NCBI RefSeq assembly: GCF_900142885.1
Contig: NZ_FRCL01000007.1
Coordinates: 1-64,000, forward strand
From: Flavobacterium xinjiangense
GTDB lineage: Bacteria; Bacteroidota; Bacteroidia; Flavobacteriales; Flavobacteriaceae
DNA length: 64,000 bases
Direction of reading: 5' to 3'
Below, one piece after another: positions 44,809-54,991 of this stretch (position 1 is the stretch's first letter; each line of letters opens with the position of its first letter). The notes under the pieces are model-generated. The model saw nothing but the letters and a program-made list of their open reading frames with translations, was not told the DNA's origin and did no database searches. The translations under genes were made by a program, and so were the position numbers.

Positions 44809-46245
44809 ATGAGACATACAAAAGTTAAAGACTTACTAAACAGTACCACGACGCTTCATGAAGTAAATGCAAAAGGATGGGTGAGAACTTTTAGAAACAA
44901 TCAATTTATTGCCTTAAACGATGGTTCGACCATTGATAATATACAATGTGTTGTCGATTTTGAGAACACGCCTGACGAAACCTTGAAGAGAATTACAACT
45001 GGTGCTGCGATTTCAGTAACAGGAACTTTGGTAGAAAGTAAAGGTGCCGGACAGAAATTTGAAATTCAGGTGGCTAAACTGGAGATCCTTGGAGATTCAG
45101 ATGCGGAGAAATTCCCGATACAACCAAAAAACAAACCGAGCTTGGATTTCTTGCGTGAAAATGCGCATTTAAGAGTTCGTACTAATATGTTTGGAGCAAT
45201 CATGAGAGTACGTTCGGTATTGTCGTATGCGGTTCACAGCTATTTTCAAGAGAAAGGTTTTGTGTATGTAAATACGCCAATCATTACAGGATCTGACGCG
45301 GAAGGTGCCGGTGAAATGTTTAAAGTTACCGCTTTGCCATTTGACGGAACGCCAAGAACCGAAGACGGAAAAGTGAATTACAAGGAAGATTTCTTTGGAA
45401 AAGAAACGAATCTAACGGTTTCGGGACAACTGGAAGGAGAAACTTTTGCAATGGCTTTGGGTCAGATTTATACTTTTGGACCAACCTTTAGAGCCGAAAA
45501 CTCGAATACTTCACGTCACCTTGCGGAATTTTGGATGATTGAGCCGGAAGTGGCGTTCAATGATTTGAATGACAATATGGATTTGGCTGAAGATTTTATT
45601 CAATATGTAATCAAATACACGATGGACAAATGTCCAGAGGATTTGAAATTCTTGGAAACAAGATTATTGGACGAAGAAAAATCGAAACCAGTCGCAGAAA
45701 GAAGCGAAATGCCACTTTTGGAAAAATTAAACTTTGTTTTAGAAAACAATTTCAAACGTGTTTCATACACGGAAGCAATTGACATTTTAAGAGATTGTAC
45801 GCCAAATAAAAAGAAGAAATTCAACTATATCATCAACGAATGGGGTGCTGATTTACAATCAGAACATGAGCGTTATTTGGTGGAAAAACACTTTAAATGT
45901 CCGGTAATCTTGTTTGATTACCCGGCAAATATCAAAGCATTTTACATGCGTTTGAACGAAGACGGAAAAACGGTTCGCGCAATGGACATCCTTTTCCCTG
46001 GAATTGGAGAAATCGTGGGAGGTTCTCAAAGAGAAGAACGTTTTGATGTTTTGGTTGAAAAAATGAAAGCCTTAGGAATTGCTGAAGAAGAATTATGGTG
46101 GTATCTTGATACACGAAGATTCGGTTCAGCGGTTCACTCCGGTTTTGGACTTGGATTCGAAAGATTGGTATTATTTGTAACAGGAATGACAAACATTCGT
46201 GACGTAATTCCTTTTCCAAGAACGCCAATGAATGCTGAATTCTAA
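44809..46245 (+). CDS. asnS: Asparaginyl-tRNA synthetase
   Basis: 478 aa from ATG at 44809 ([12 protein letters not shown]). An N-terminal OB-fold anticodon-binding domain (about 15-100) is followed by a class IIb catalytic core: motif 2 [17 protein letters not shown] and motif 3 [13 protein letters not shown], near the end. Asn rather than Asp specificity is inferred from the overall match ([28 protein letters not shown]). It charges tRNA-Asn. It is followed by rpoN in the same direction. Confidence 0.96.
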   Translation: MRHTKVKDLLNSTTTLHEVNAKGWVRTFRNNQFIALNDGSTIDNIQCVVDFENTPDETLKRITTGAAISVTGTLVESKGAGQKFEIQVAKLEILGDSDAEKFPIQPKNKPSLDFLRENAHLRVRTNMFGAIMRVRSVLSYAVHSYFQEKGFVYVNTPIITGSDAEGAGEMFKVTALPFDGTPRTEDGKVNYKEDFFGKETNLTVSGQLEGETFAMALGQIYTFGPTFRAENSNTSRHLAEFWMIEPEVAFNDLNDNMDLAEDFIQYVIKYTMDKCPEDLKFLETRLLDEEKSKPVAERSEMPLLEKLNFVLENNFKRVSYTEAIDILRDCTPNKKKKFNYIINEWGADLQSEHERYLVEKHFKCPVILFDYPANIKAFYMRLNEDGKTVRAMDILFPGIGEIVGGSQREERFDVLVEKMKALGIAEEELWWYLDTRRFGSAVHSGFGLGFERLVLFVTGMTNIRDVIPFPRTPMNAEF

Positions 46246-46256
46246 AAATTCGTTTT

Positions 46257-46308
46257 AGGTTTAAAGTTTAAAGTTGTTGAAAGTTCTGCAACCTTAAACT
46301 TTAAACCT
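46257..46308. repeat. 19-bp inverted repeat between asnS and rpoN
   Basis: The arms at 46257-46275 and 46290-46308 are made of AGGTTTAAAGTTTAAAG and its complement (18 of 19 pairs plus one wobble) around a 14-nt loop. No T-tract follows, and rpoN starts 20 nt later, so it could affect read-through or rpoN translation. Confidence 0.7.
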
Positions 46309-46328
46309 TAAACTTTTAAACAATAAAA

Positions 46329-47795
46329 ATGCTAAAGCAATTCTTAAATTTAAAATTATCCCAGAAATTATCTCCTCAACAAATACAGTTGATGAAGTTA
46401 ATTCAATTGCCAACGCAAGCCTTTGAACAACGTTTATTGGAAGAAATGAACGAAAATCCAGCTCTTGAATCTGGAAAAGATGAAGATGAGTATGAAAAGG
46501 ATGAGTTCGAAAACGAAGATTACGATGATTATGATGATGCCGAATCAGAGAGAATAGATGCCGAAGATATTAATATCGATGAATATTTAAGCAACGACGA
46601 CACACCCGATTATAAAACCCAAGCCAATAATTACAGCGACGATGACGATGATCGCGAAACGCCTTTTGCGGCTCCGGTAAGTTTTCACCAGGATTTAATC
46701 AATCAGTTGAATACATTCATCTTGAATGATGAAGAGCGTGAAATTGCCGAATTTTTGGTAGGAAGTATTGACGATATGGGTTATATCCGTCGCAGTGTTC
46801 CTGACATGGTGGATGATATGGCATTTACGCAAGGTATTTATACCGATGAGAAAACGGTAGAAAGAATGCTGCAAGTCATTCATGAATTGGAACCATCGGG
46901 CGTGGGTGCACGTGATTTACAGGAATGTTTATTGTTGCAATTGAAACACAAAACTCCCACCGAATATGTGGAATTGGCAACTGATATCATCGAAAATCAG
47001 TTTGATGCGTTTACCAAAAAACATTACGATAAGTTAATTCAGAAATACAATGTTTCGAATGAGCAACTCAAAAAAGCCATTCACGAAATAGAAAAACTGA
47101 ATCCAAAACCAGGCGGATCTTTTACGGGAAACAACAAAGTTACTGAAAATGTAGTCCCTGATTTTGCCATCAGAATTGTGGATGGTGAACTAGAACTGAC
47201 TTTAAACGGACGAAATGCTCCTTCGCTGCACGTTTCCAAAGATTATCAGGAAATGATGCAGACCTATAAGAGTTCTAAAGATAAATCAACACAGCAAAAA
47301 GATGCGGTGCAGTTTATCAAACAAAAACTGGATTCGGCTAAATGGTTTATCGATGCGATTCGTCAACGTCAAGAAACGCTTTATGTGACGATGAATGCGA
47401 TTATGCATTATCAGGAAGAATATTTCCTTGAGGGCGACGAAACAAAATTGAAACCGATGATTCTAAAAGACATTGCCGATATGGTAGGTCTTGACATCTC
47501 AACGATTTCTCGTGTAGCCAACAGCAAATATGTTGAAACACCTTACGGTACAAAATTGATAAAAGAATTCTTCTCGGAAGCGATGAAAAATGATCAAGGT
47601 GAAGATGTTTCTACACTGGAAATCAAGAAAATCCTTCAGAATACTATTGAAGAGGAAGACAAGAAAAAACCACTTCCAGACGATCAACTGGCTGAAATTC
47701 TTAAAGAAAAAGGCTATCCAATCGCGAGAAGAACGATTGCAAAATACAGAGAACAGCTCGATATTCCGGTAGCGAGAATGAGAAAGAAAATGTAA
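46329..47795 (+). CDS. rpoN: RNA polymerase sigma-54 factor
   Basis: 488 aa. Region I is Gln-rich at the start (LSQKLSPQQIQLMKLIQLP), followed by ENPALE and an acidic, Asp/Glu-rich region II (about 55-120). The core-binding region follows, then the helix-turn-helix (LKDIADMVGLDISTISRVAN), and the RpoN box IARRTIAKYREQL almost at the C terminus. It directs RNA polymerase to -24/-12 promoters that need AAA+ activators; none is encoded in this window. Confidence 0.97.
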   Translation: MLKQFLNLKLSQKLSPQQIQLMKLIQLPTQAFEQRLLEEMNENPALESGKDEDEYEKDEFENEDYDDYDDAESERIDAEDINIDEYLSNDDTPDYKTQANNYSDDDDDRETPFAAPVSFHQDLINQLNTFILNDEEREIAEFLVGSIDDMGYIRRSVPDMVDDMAFTQGIYTDEKTVERMLQVIHELEPSGVGARDLQECLLLQLKHKTPTEYVELATDIIENQFDAFTKKHYDKLIQKYNVSNEQLKKAIHEIEKLNPKPGGSFTGNNKVTENVVPDFAIRIVDGELELTLNGRNAPSLHVSKDYQEMMQTYKSSKDKSTQQKDAVQFIKQKLDSAKWFIDAIRQRQETLYVTMNAIMHYQEEYFLEGDETKLKPMILKDIADMVGLDISTISRVANSKYVETPYGTKLIKEFFSEAMKNDQGEDVSTLEIKKILQNTIEEEDKKKPLPDDQLAEILKEKGYPIARRTIAKYREQLDIPVARMRKKM

Positions 47796-47811
47796 ATCGA
47801 GGATTTAAAAT

Positions 47812-47859
47812 ACTAAAAAAGGGGAGATTTGTTTTGAAACAAATTTCCCCTTTTTTAGT
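47812..47859. terminator. Bidirectional terminator between rpoN and tdk
   Basis: ACTAAAAAAGGGGAGATTTG and CAAATTTCCCCTTTTTTAGT form a near-perfect palindrome of about 20 bp per arm, with A- and T-tracts for both convergent genes. Confidence 0.95.
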
Positions 47860-47874
47860 ATTCTATTTTCGAAT

Positions 47875-48465
47875 CTATTTCTCTTGATCTTTTCTCATCG
47901 CGTGATAATACGCGGCACGGCTCAACGGTTCGTATTCTTCGGTTTCTCCTAACATAACGAGTTTGTCGTTGTCGGTTTTTCGGAAACTGTAATTAGCGAG
48001 ATTTCCGGTGCGGGTACATACCGCGTGAACTTTGGTAACATATTCGGCAGTAGCCATCAATGCTGGCATCGGACCAAAAGGATTTCCCTTGAAATCCATA
48101 TCCAATCCGGCAACAATTACACGGATTCCTTGGTTGGCCAAATCATTACAAATTTTGACAATTTCGTCATCAAAAAACTGTGCTTCGTCAATTCCTACAA
48201 CATCACAGCCTTGCGCCAAAATAGCAATATTTGCGGCAGCGGGAACGGGCGTAGAACGAATTTCATTGGCATCATGAGACACTACCATATTATCATGATA
48301 GCGCGTATCAATTTCCGGTTTGAAAATTTCAACTTTTTGCTTGGCAAATTGCGCTCTTTTCAAACGACGGATCAGTTCCTCGGTTTTACCCGAAAACATG
48401 GAGCCACAAATGACTTCGATCCAACCAAATTGTTCTTTATGATTTACTGTATTTTCGAGAAACAT
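47875..48465 (-). CDS. tdk: Thymidine kinase (type II), zinc site apparently lost
   Basis: 196 aa from ATG at 48465 ([12 protein letters not shown]); the longer frame upstream is not conserved-looking. The P-loop is [14 protein letters not shown] (about 21-34), with DEAQFFDD (Walker B) and the lasso region. Where most type II kinases have four zinc cysteines, this one has only [18 protein letters not shown] and no second pair near the C terminus, so zinc binding is doubtful. It phosphorylates thymidine for salvage. Confidence 0.93.
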   Translation of the reverse strand: MFLENTVNHKEQFGWIEVICGSMFSGKTEELIRRLKRAQFAKQKVEIFKPEIDTRYHDNMVVSHDANEIRSTPVPAAANIAILAQGCDVVGIDEAQFFDDEIVKICNDLANQGIRVIVAGLDMDFKGNPFGPMPALMATAEYVTKVHAVCTRTGNLANYSFRKTDNDKLVMLGETEEYEPLSRAAYYHAMRKDQEK

Positions 48466-48711
48466 TTTGTATTTTTCTGACTTAAAAAATGAATAGTTTT
48501 TATTACTTTGTAACAGATAAAATCGAGTTGAAAATTTTATACTTTTACGTCGTTTCAAAAGTATAACATTTTTATTAAATCGAAGATTCACGAACACTTA
48601 TTTGCAAAATAATAATGTTGTAAGTAAAGATTACTTCTTCCTTAGGCCAAATAAAACTCTGGAAGAAATTTATTGAAAAACACCCGCCAAAAACACTATA
48701 ATTTCAAAGTC

Positions 48712-49713
48712 ATGAAAAAAAAATTGGAAGCCGATTTAATCAGCATTGCACACAGAATATTACAGCTAAAAAATAAATCTGATATCAATCAATTATATCT
48801 GGAAACGCAGAAATTATACGAAAAACTTTCTGTCTTGCGATTTGTAGAGGAGCATTTTGGTGATGTAAAACCAACTATTGGCACTATTGAAATTGAAAAA
48901 CAAATAGAACAGGCTTTCGCCAAAGAGGAATTGACACAACCCGAACCGATAATAGTAATTGACGAAGTAAAGGAGGAAGTTGCAGTTGAAACCCCTTTGG
49001 AACAAAACACAGAGATTACAGGAATATTACAACCTGCAACAAATATAGTTGTAGATGATGTAATTTCGGAAGAAGAAGAAGTTACTGAGACTCCGATAGA
49101 CGAAGAGGAAGAAATTGAGGAATTAGTTACAGACGGAGAAATCCTAACTGATGAAGCAACAGAACCTGAAACTGCTCCATTCATTCCTGCTTTTAATTTA
49201 GAACCGGAAGAGGATACTGAAATTGAGGAACCAAAGAAAGAAGAAATTCAACTTGAAGCGCCTAAGAAAAATGAGGTAGTTCAAATTTCTTTCGAAGACT
49301 TATTAGGTGGAAACTATCATGATACCCAATTTGTCAAAGTGCAGCAAATTGAAAATATACCAACTACGATAGTAATTGAAACTCCTAAAAAAATTGATTC
49401 TGAGGCAGAAATAACAGCTAGAATTCCCGAAGAAACTCCAGATAATAATGAACCAAAAGCAGCTTCATTAAACGAAAAATTGGCGAAGAACATCAATATA
49501 GATTTGAATGATCGCATTGCATTTACAAAACATCTTTTTGGCAATAGCAGCGAGGATTATAATCGTGTTTTAAATCAATTAATAACGTTTGACACATTCT
49601 ACGAAACCAGAGATTTTATTCTGGATATGGTAAAACCGGATTACAATAACTGGGAAGGAAAACAGGATTATGAGGAACGTTTTATGGATATTATTGAGAA
49701 AAAATTCCTTTAA
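48712..49713 (+). CDS. Acidic, largely disordered protein of unknown function
   Basis: 333 aa from ATG at 48712. An N-terminal helical segment (LEADLISIAHRILQLKNKSD, LYEKLSVLRFVEEHFG) is followed by about 200 residues dominated by Glu, Asp, Pro, Thr and Val without hydrophobic core. The last 75 residues form a folded-looking domain (RIAFTKHLFGNSSEDYNRVL, TRDFILDMVKPDYNNWEG). There is no signal peptide. It lies between tdk and rsmI. Proteins of this layout occur in other flavobacteria as hypothetical; a scaffold or RNA-related role is only a guess. Confidence 0.8.
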   Translation: MKKKLEADLISIAHRILQLKNKSDINQLYLETQKLYEKLSVLRFVEEHFGDVKPTIGTIEIEKQIEQAFAKEELTQPEPIIVIDEVKEEVAVETPLEQNTEITGILQPATNIVVDDVISEEEEVTETPIDEEEEIEELVTDGEILTDEATEPETAPFIPAFNLEPEEDTEIEEPKKEEIQLEAPKKNEVVQISFEDLLGGNYHDTQFVKVQQIENIPTTIVIETPKKIDSEAEITARIPEETPDNNEPKAASLNEKLAKNINIDLNDRIAFTKHLFGNSSEDYNRVLNQLITFDTFYETRDFILDMVKPDYNNWEGKQDYEERFMDIIEKKFL

Positions 49714-49771
49714 AACCTTCAGATAAATTTAGCACTGTTATTAAATAATAGTACAACATCGGTTACATTTT

Positions 49772-50485
49772 ATGTCAAAATTATATATAGTTCCCACGCC
49801 AATTGGCAATCTCGAAGACATGACTTTTCGGGCCATTCGAATTCTTAAAGAAGTCGATTTGATTCTTGCCGAAGATACTCGGACGAGCGGTAAATTACTG
49901 AAGCATTTCGAAATTGGCACCCACATGTACAGCCATCACATGCATAACGAGCATAAAACGGTGGAGAATTTGATTTCCCGTTTAAAAGCCGGTGAAAATA
50001 TTGCCTTAATCTCGGATGCTGGTACTCCTGCTATATCTGACCCTGGATTTTTATTGACTCGCGCTTGCGTAGAAAATGGAGTTGAAGTAGAATGTTTGCC
50101 AGGAGCGACAGCATTTGTACCTGCATTAGTGAACAGCGGTTTGCCCAATGATAAATTTGTTTTCGAAGGTTTTTTGCCTGACAAAAAAGGGAAACAAACG
50201 CGTTATTTGGCTTTAGCCGAAGAAACGAGAACAATGATTTTATACGTTTCTCCCCATAAATTACTAAAAACTTTAGCGGAATTTATCACTTATTTTGGAG
50301 AAGATAGACCGATTTGTGTTTGTAGAGAATTATCAAAATTGCATGAAGAAAATGTTCGAGGAACGGTACGGGAAGTTTTGACTCATTTTGAAAAAATAGC
50401 TCCCAGAGGAGAAATTGTTGTGGTTGTAGGTGGTAAACCAATAACAAAAGAACCTAAAAAATCTAAATTCTCACCCGAAGAATAA
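49772..50485 (+). CDS. rsmI: 16S rRNA (cytidine-1402-2'-O)-methyltransferase RsmI
   Basis: 237 aa SAM-dependent enzyme of the tetrapyrrole-methylase fold. Motifs: LYIVPTPIGNLEDMTFRAI at the N terminus, LAEDTRTSGKLLKHF, ALISDAGTPAISDPGFLL and CLPGATAFVPAL. It methylates C1402 in the ribosomal P site. It overlaps closely with the next gene (2-nt gap), so it heads an operon with the amine oxidase and HopJ-like genes. Confidence 0.96.
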   Translation: MSKLYIVPTPIGNLEDMTFRAIRILKEVDLILAEDTRTSGKLLKHFEIGTHMYSHHMHNEHKTVENLISRLKAGENIALISDAGTPAISDPGFLLTRACVENGVEVECLPGATAFVPALVNSGLPNDKFVFEGFLPDKKGKQTRYLALAEETRTMILYVSPHKLLKTLAEFITYFGEDRPICVCRELSKLHEENVRGTVREVLTHFEKIAPRGEIVVVVGGKPITKEPKKSKFSPEE

Positions 50486-50487
50486 GC

Positions 50488-51540
50488 ATGAAAAAGGAAA
50501 AAGTTATTCTAATTGGAGCTGGACTTTGTGGACTGTACACAGCTTTTTTACTTCAAAAAAAAGGGATTGAAGTCCTAGTTTTAGAAGCCAATACTCGAAT
50601 TGGAGGCCGCATAAAAACTTTAACAGGCACAACTGGTGTCACGATGGAAATGGGCGCCACTTGGTTTGGAAACCAACATCGTCATATTTTGGAAGTACTC
50701 TACACTTTAGAACTTCCTTATTTTAGACAACATACACAAGGTGTTTCACTATTTGAAACCATGTCCTTTGTACCACCACAAAAATTTGAAATCGCAGATT
50801 CCGAAGAACCTTCTTTTCGTATCGTAGGTGGAACGGCAACTCTAATTGAGAAATTAGCTTCTGAAATTGGGATGCAAAATATTAAAACAGGGAGTAAAAT
50901 AACGACTATAAAAGAAGAAAATAACCAGTTAATTGTAATGGATACAGCTGGAAATAGCTATTCAACTGATAAAGTGATTAGCACTATTCCGCCTAATTTA
51001 TTGGTAAACTCAGTGGTGTTTGAACCCAATTTACCCGAAACTTTTTTACAGTTAGCCAAAAAAACGCATACTTGGATGGGCGAATCCATAAAATTCGCTG
51101 TGGAATACAAAACTCCTTTTTGGAAACAAAAAAACTACTCCGGAACGTTATTCAGCCAAGCGAGTATCATTCAGGAAATGTACGACCACAGCACCGCCGA
51201 TAATTCTGGTTTTGCCTTGAAAGGGTTTCTAAACGGTGGTACTTCTGTCCTTTCTCGTGAAGAACGCAAAGAAAAAGTAATCGCACAACTGGCTACTTTT
51301 TTTGGGCCAGAAGCTACGGATTACGTTGCCTATTATGAAAATGTTTGGAGAGAAGAACCCCTAACATTTCAACCTTACGAACAGCTAGTATTAGCACATC
51401 AAAACAACGGACATTCCTCATATAAAAACCCATTACAAAAGGGAAAATTATATGTTTCTGGAGCAGAAACAGCCACTCAAAATCCAGGTTATATGGATGG
51501 AGCTATTTTTGCCGCGAAAACTCTTGCTTCTCAATTTTAA
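50488..51540 (+). CDS. Flavin-containing amine oxidase-like protein
   Basis: 350 aa. The FAD-binding motif is VILIGAGLCGLYTAF, then LEANTRIGGRIKTL, and at the C terminus SGAETATQNPGYMDGAI, the usual flavin-closing segment of monoamine oxidases. It is shorter than eukaryotic monoamine oxidases. It has no Sec signal peptide, so it is cytoplasmic. The substrate is unknown. The position in an rsmI operon gives no functional hint. Confidence 0.9.
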   Translation: MKKEKVILIGAGLCGLYTAFLLQKKGIEVLVLEANTRIGGRIKTLTGTTGVTMEMGATWFGNQHRHILEVLYTLELPYFRQHTQGVSLFETMSFVPPQKFEIADSEEPSFRIVGGTATLIEKLASEIGMQNIKTGSKITTIKEENNQLIVMDTAGNSYSTDKVISTIPPNLLVNSVVFEPNLPETFLQLAKKTHTWMGESIKFAVEYKTPFWKQKNYSGTLFSQASIIQEMYDHSTADNSGFALKGFLNGGTSVLSREERKEKVIAQLATFFGPEATDYVAYYENVWREEPLTFQPYEQLVLAHQNNGHSSYKNPLQKGKLYVSGAETATQNPGYMDGAIFAAKTLASQF

Positions 51541-51555
51541 CAATAAACATCTATT

Positions 51556-51900
51556 ATGACTATAGTCAATTTTTTAGAAAAATTAAAACACACACCAGAA
51601 TCTATTGCCTTTGCAGAAACCATTGCAATAATTGAAGAAAACTACGAATTTTCTCCAACTGCTTTTGAGAACGGTTTGCAACACAATGCTGCTGGAGAAA
51701 ATTCAGGATCCTGCAAATTATTTGCTTTCGCAGAAATTCAAAACCTATCAGAAGAAGCTACACTGACTTGTTTTGGAGCGTATTATTATGAAGATGTTTT
51801 AAAAAATCCAAAAGGAACAGATCACCAAAACATTCGTAATTTCATGAAAACTGGTTGGGATGGAATTGCATTTTACGGAACCCCATTAGTATTGAAATAA
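51556..51900 (+). CDS. HopJ type III effector family protein
   Basis: 114 aa. It matches the HopJ family pattern: NYEFSPTAFENGLQHNAAGENSGSCKLFAF (in part) and a central FGAYYYEDVL. Despite the family name it is a small cytoplasmic protein common in free-living bacteria that have no type III secretion system. Function unknown. It is 15 nt after the amine-oxidase gene. Confidence 0.88.
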   Translation: MTIVNFLEKLKHTPESIAFAETIAIIEENYEFSPTAFENGLQHNAAGENSGSCKLFAFAEIQNLSEEATLTCFGAYYYEDVLKNPKGTDHQNIRNFMKTGWDGIAFYGTPLVLK

Positions 51901-51913
51901 AATAGTTAAATCA

Positions 51914-51955
51914 CTAATTCGAAAATTAAATCGACAGAACTAATTGGCGAATTAG
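51914..51955. repeat. CTAATTCG/CGAATTAG inverted repeat before recJ
   Basis: Eight-bp perfect arms at 51914-51921 and 51948-51955 in the 116-nt gap before recJ, together with repeated TTCAAAATC/TTCAAAAATC words downstream of them. Confidence 0.5.
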
Positions 51956-52016
51956 CGGTTATTCGTTTTTAAAGTTTCAAAAATCCTAATTTCAAAATCT
52001 AAAATCACAAAGTAAT

Positions 52017-53705
52017 ATGCGTTGGACCATCAAATCAAAACCTTCCGAAGTTACCGTTCAACATTTGGCGAAAGCTTTGAATGTGGAAAATTTCGTGGCT
52101 ACGTTACTAGTCCAGCGCGGCATTGAAACATTCGACGATGCTAAAGCTTTTTTCAGACCTTCACTAGACCATTTGCACGATCCGTATTTGATGAAAGATA
52201 TGGACAAGGCAGTGGAACGGATAGAAAAAGCGATTGAAAACGATGAAAATATACTCGTTTTTGGCGATTATGATGTTGATGGGACAACCGCGGTTTCTTT
52301 AGTTTCTTCGTATTTAAGAACCTATTATCCAAATGTGGCGACTTATATTCCGGATCGTTATCATGAAGGGTACGGGATTTCTTTTAAAGGAATTGACTTT
52401 GCTGATGATAATGGATTTCCCCTTATTATTGCTTTAGATTGCGGTATAAAATCTATAGATCATGTGGCGTACGCCAAAGAGCGAAACATTGACTTCATTA
52501 TTTGTGATCACCACAGACCTGGTCATTTTTTACCCGAAGCAGTTGCGGTTCTTGACCCAAAACGAGACGATTGCAATTATCCTTACGATGAATTATGTGG
52601 TTGTGGAATTGGTTTCAAATTGATTCAGGCTTTAGGCCAAAACAGAAATCAGACAATTGATGATTTAATACTCTATTTAGATTTAGTGGCTGCCGCGATT
52701 GCTGCCGACATCGTTCCCATGACAGGTGAAAACAGGGTTTTGGCTTATTTTGGTTTACAAGTAATCAACTCCGAACCAAGACCAGGAATCAAAGCGCTAA
52801 TCCATCAAGTAAAAAAACAGACCTTAGATATTACCGATGTTGTATTTATCATCGCACCAAGAATTAATGCTGCGGGACGAATTAAACATGGGAATCATGC
52901 AGTAGAATTATTAACCGAATTTGATTTTGAGCAAGCCCAACAATTTGCTTCCGAAATTGAAGCGTATAATTCAGAGCGAAAGGATTTAGATAAATTAATC
53001 ACTAAGGAAGCGTTGTTGCAAATAGTTGAAAACCAAGAAAAAGAACGATTTACTTCTGTGGTTTTCCAAGAGGATTGGCACAAAGGTGTGATTGGAATTG
53101 TAGCTTCAAGATTGATTGAAACGTATTATAGACCAACTTTAGTTTTTACCAAAAGTGGTGATAGATATGCTGCGTCAGCACGTTCTGTAAAAGGTTTTGA
53201 CGTTTATAATGCGCTCGAAGCCTGTTCTGAACATTTGGAACAATTTGGTGGTCATATGTATGCCGCCGGAATGACTTTAAAAAAAGAAAACTATCAATTA
53301 TTCAAAGACGCTTTTGAAAAAGAAGTCGAAAGAACCATTCATCCTGACATGCTGACTCCAGAAATTTCAGTGGATGCTGAAATTAACTTTACTGATATCA
53401 CTCCAAAATTGACACGAATTCTAAAACAATTCGAACCTTTTGGACCCCAAAATATGACGCCCATTTTCCTGACAAAAAATATAAAAGACACCGGTTACGG
53501 AAAACCGATGGGTCAAGAAGAAGAGCATTTAAGACTTTTTGTAAAACAAAATAACTCTGAAGGCATTGCCGCCATTGGTTTTGGCTTAGGTGATAAATAC
53601 GATTTGACTACTAACCAAAAAATATTCGATGCCGTGTATTGCATTGATGAAAATGAATGGAACGGAAAAGTAAGTCTGCAATTACGATTGAGAGATATTA
53701 AATAA
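52017..53705 (+). CDS. recJ: Single-stranded-DNA 5'-3' exonuclease RecJ
   Basis: 562 aa. DHH phosphoesterase motifs: FGDYDVDGTTAVSL (about 81-94), ALDCGIKS, CDHHRPG with the DHH triad, and the DHHA1 motif AGRIKHGNHA. An OB-like C-terminal domain completes it. It works with RecQ in the RecF pathway and in base excision and mismatch repair. It is followed 14 nt later by an MFS gene. Confidence 0.95.
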   Translation: MRWTIKSKPSEVTVQHLAKALNVENFVATLLVQRGIETFDDAKAFFRPSLDHLHDPYLMKDMDKAVERIEKAIENDENILVFGDYDVDGTTAVSLVSSYLRTYYPNVATYIPDRYHEGYGISFKGIDFADDNGFPLIIALDCGIKSIDHVAYAKERNIDFIICDHHRPGHFLPEAVAVLDPKRDDCNYPYDELCGCGIGFKLIQALGQNRNQTIDDLILYLDLVAAAIAADIVPMTGENRVLAYFGLQVINSEPRPGIKALIHQVKKQTLDITDVVFIIAPRINAAGRIKHGNHAVELLTEFDFEQAQQFASEIEAYNSERKDLDKLITKEALLQIVENQEKERFTSVVFQEDWHKGVIGIVASRLIETYYRPTLVFTKSGDRYAASARSVKGFDVYNALEACSEHLEQFGGHMYAAGMTLKKENYQLFKDAFEKEVERTIHPDMLTPEISVDAEINFTDITPKLTRILKQFEPFGPQNMTPIFLTKNIKDTGYGKPMGQEEEHLRLFVKQNNSEGIAAIGFGLGDKYDLTTNQKIFDAVYCIDENEWNGKVSLQLRLRDIK

Positions 53706-53719
53706 TTTAGGTTACTAAA

Positions 53720-54991
53720 ATGAAGAAAACACACGATCCCTACGCAGCTTTGCGTTATAAAGAATTCAACACCTTTTTATTGTTGCGTTTTGCGATGGTT
53801 TTTGCCTGGTCGATGCAGTTTATTGTTATTGAATGGCAAGTGTACAGTTTGACCAAAAATCCGCTTTCGCTAGGAATCATTGGATTAATGGAAGTAATTC
53901 CTGCTGTCGCAATGGCTTTATTTGCCGGACATATTGTAGATCAAAAGGAAAAAAAAGGACTTCTTTTCAAGTGTATTTTAGGGTTTTCAGTAATCAGTTT
54001 CGGCTTGTTTTTATTAACATGGCCCTCAATTGTTAGCGAATATTCTACAAAAGCAATTTTGTACGGTATCTATTTTATGGTTTTTCTAGGGGGAATTGTT
54101 CGTTCGTTTCTTGGCCCAACGATATTTTCGCTTTTATCCTTAATTGTTCCTAAAAAAGTATACCCAAATGCTGCTACATGGAGTAGTTCAGTTTGGCAAA
54201 TAGGATCTGTTTTAGGACCCGCAGTAGCGGGATTTTCTATTACTTTGATTGGCGTTCACTGGTCGATGTGTTCTGTCTTTTTATGTTCCATTTTTTCTTT
54301 AATCGCTTTATCTCAAATCTCTACTAAACCTATTTTGAATCCAAAAATAGGAGAACCCATAATGGATAGTTTGAAAGAAGGCGTGAAGTTTGTTTTCCAA
54401 AATAAAACCATTTTGGGTGCATTATCACTGGATATGGTGGCGGTCCTTTTTGGCGGAGCTGTCGCCTTGTTACCCATTTTTGCGCAAGACATTTTGAAAG
54501 TTGGCCCCGAAGGCTTTGGTGTGTTACGAGCTGCTCCAGCTGTTGGTTCCTTTTTAATACTGATTATTTCAGCGTATGTTCCTATGAATAAAAATGCTGG
54601 AATGAAGCTATTGTCAGCTATTTTTGCTTTTGGACTTTGCATTATTGTTTTTGGACTTTCCACTATTTTCTGGTTGTCCGTACTAGCACTATTTTTTAGT
54701 GGTGTCGTCGATGGAATTTCGGTAGTGATACGTCAAACTATTTTGCAATTGAAAACACCTGATCACATGCGAGGCCGAGTTTCGGCAGTGAATTCAATCT
54801 TTGTAGGTTCTTCTAATGAACTTGGTGCTTTTGAAAGTGGATTGACAGCAAAGTTAATGGGAACGGTAACTTCAGTTGTTTTTGGTGGAAGTATGACATT
54901 ACTAATTGTACTTGGAACAGGAATATTCTCGCCAGGCTTTAGAAAACTAGACTTGCAAAAGGATATTGAGGAGCATGAAAAGGGAGAGTAA
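53720..54991 (+). CDS. Major facilitator superfamily transporter
   Basis: 423 aa with about 12 transmembrane helices, of the MFS_3/enterobactin-exporter type (FAGHIVDQKEKKG after helix 2 and RGRVSAVNSIFVGSSNELGAFESG before helix 10, in part). It is an uptake or efflux carrier of unknown substrate; the EntS-like layout suggests efflux. It ends on the base next to the convergent lpxH stop, without space for a terminator. Confidence 0.88.
   Translation: MKKTHDPYAALRYKEFNTFLLLRFAMVFAWSMQFIVIEWQVYSLTKNPLSLGIIGLMEVIPAVAMALFAGHIVDQKEKKGLLFKCILGFSVISFGLFLLTWPSIVSEYSTKAILYGIYFMVFLGGIVRSFLGPTIFSLLSLIVPKKVYPNAATWSSSVWQIGSVLGPAVAGFSITLIGVHWSMCSVFLCSIFSLIALSQISTKPILNPKIGEPIMDSLKEGVKFVFQNKTILGALSLDMVAVLFGGAVALLPIFAQDILKVGPEGFGVLRAAPAVGSFLILIISAYVPMNKNAGMKLLSAIFAFGLCIIVFGLSTIFWLSVLALFFSGVVDGISVVIRQTILQLKTPDHMRGRVSAVNSIFVGSSNELGAFESGLTAKLMGTVTSVVFGGSMTLLIVLGTGIFSPGFRKLDLQKDIEEHEKGE

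Noticed and set aside
51556..51900. Type III secretion effector (HopJ)
   Set aside because: The name comes from the family; no secretion apparatus is seen and the family is general in bacteria.
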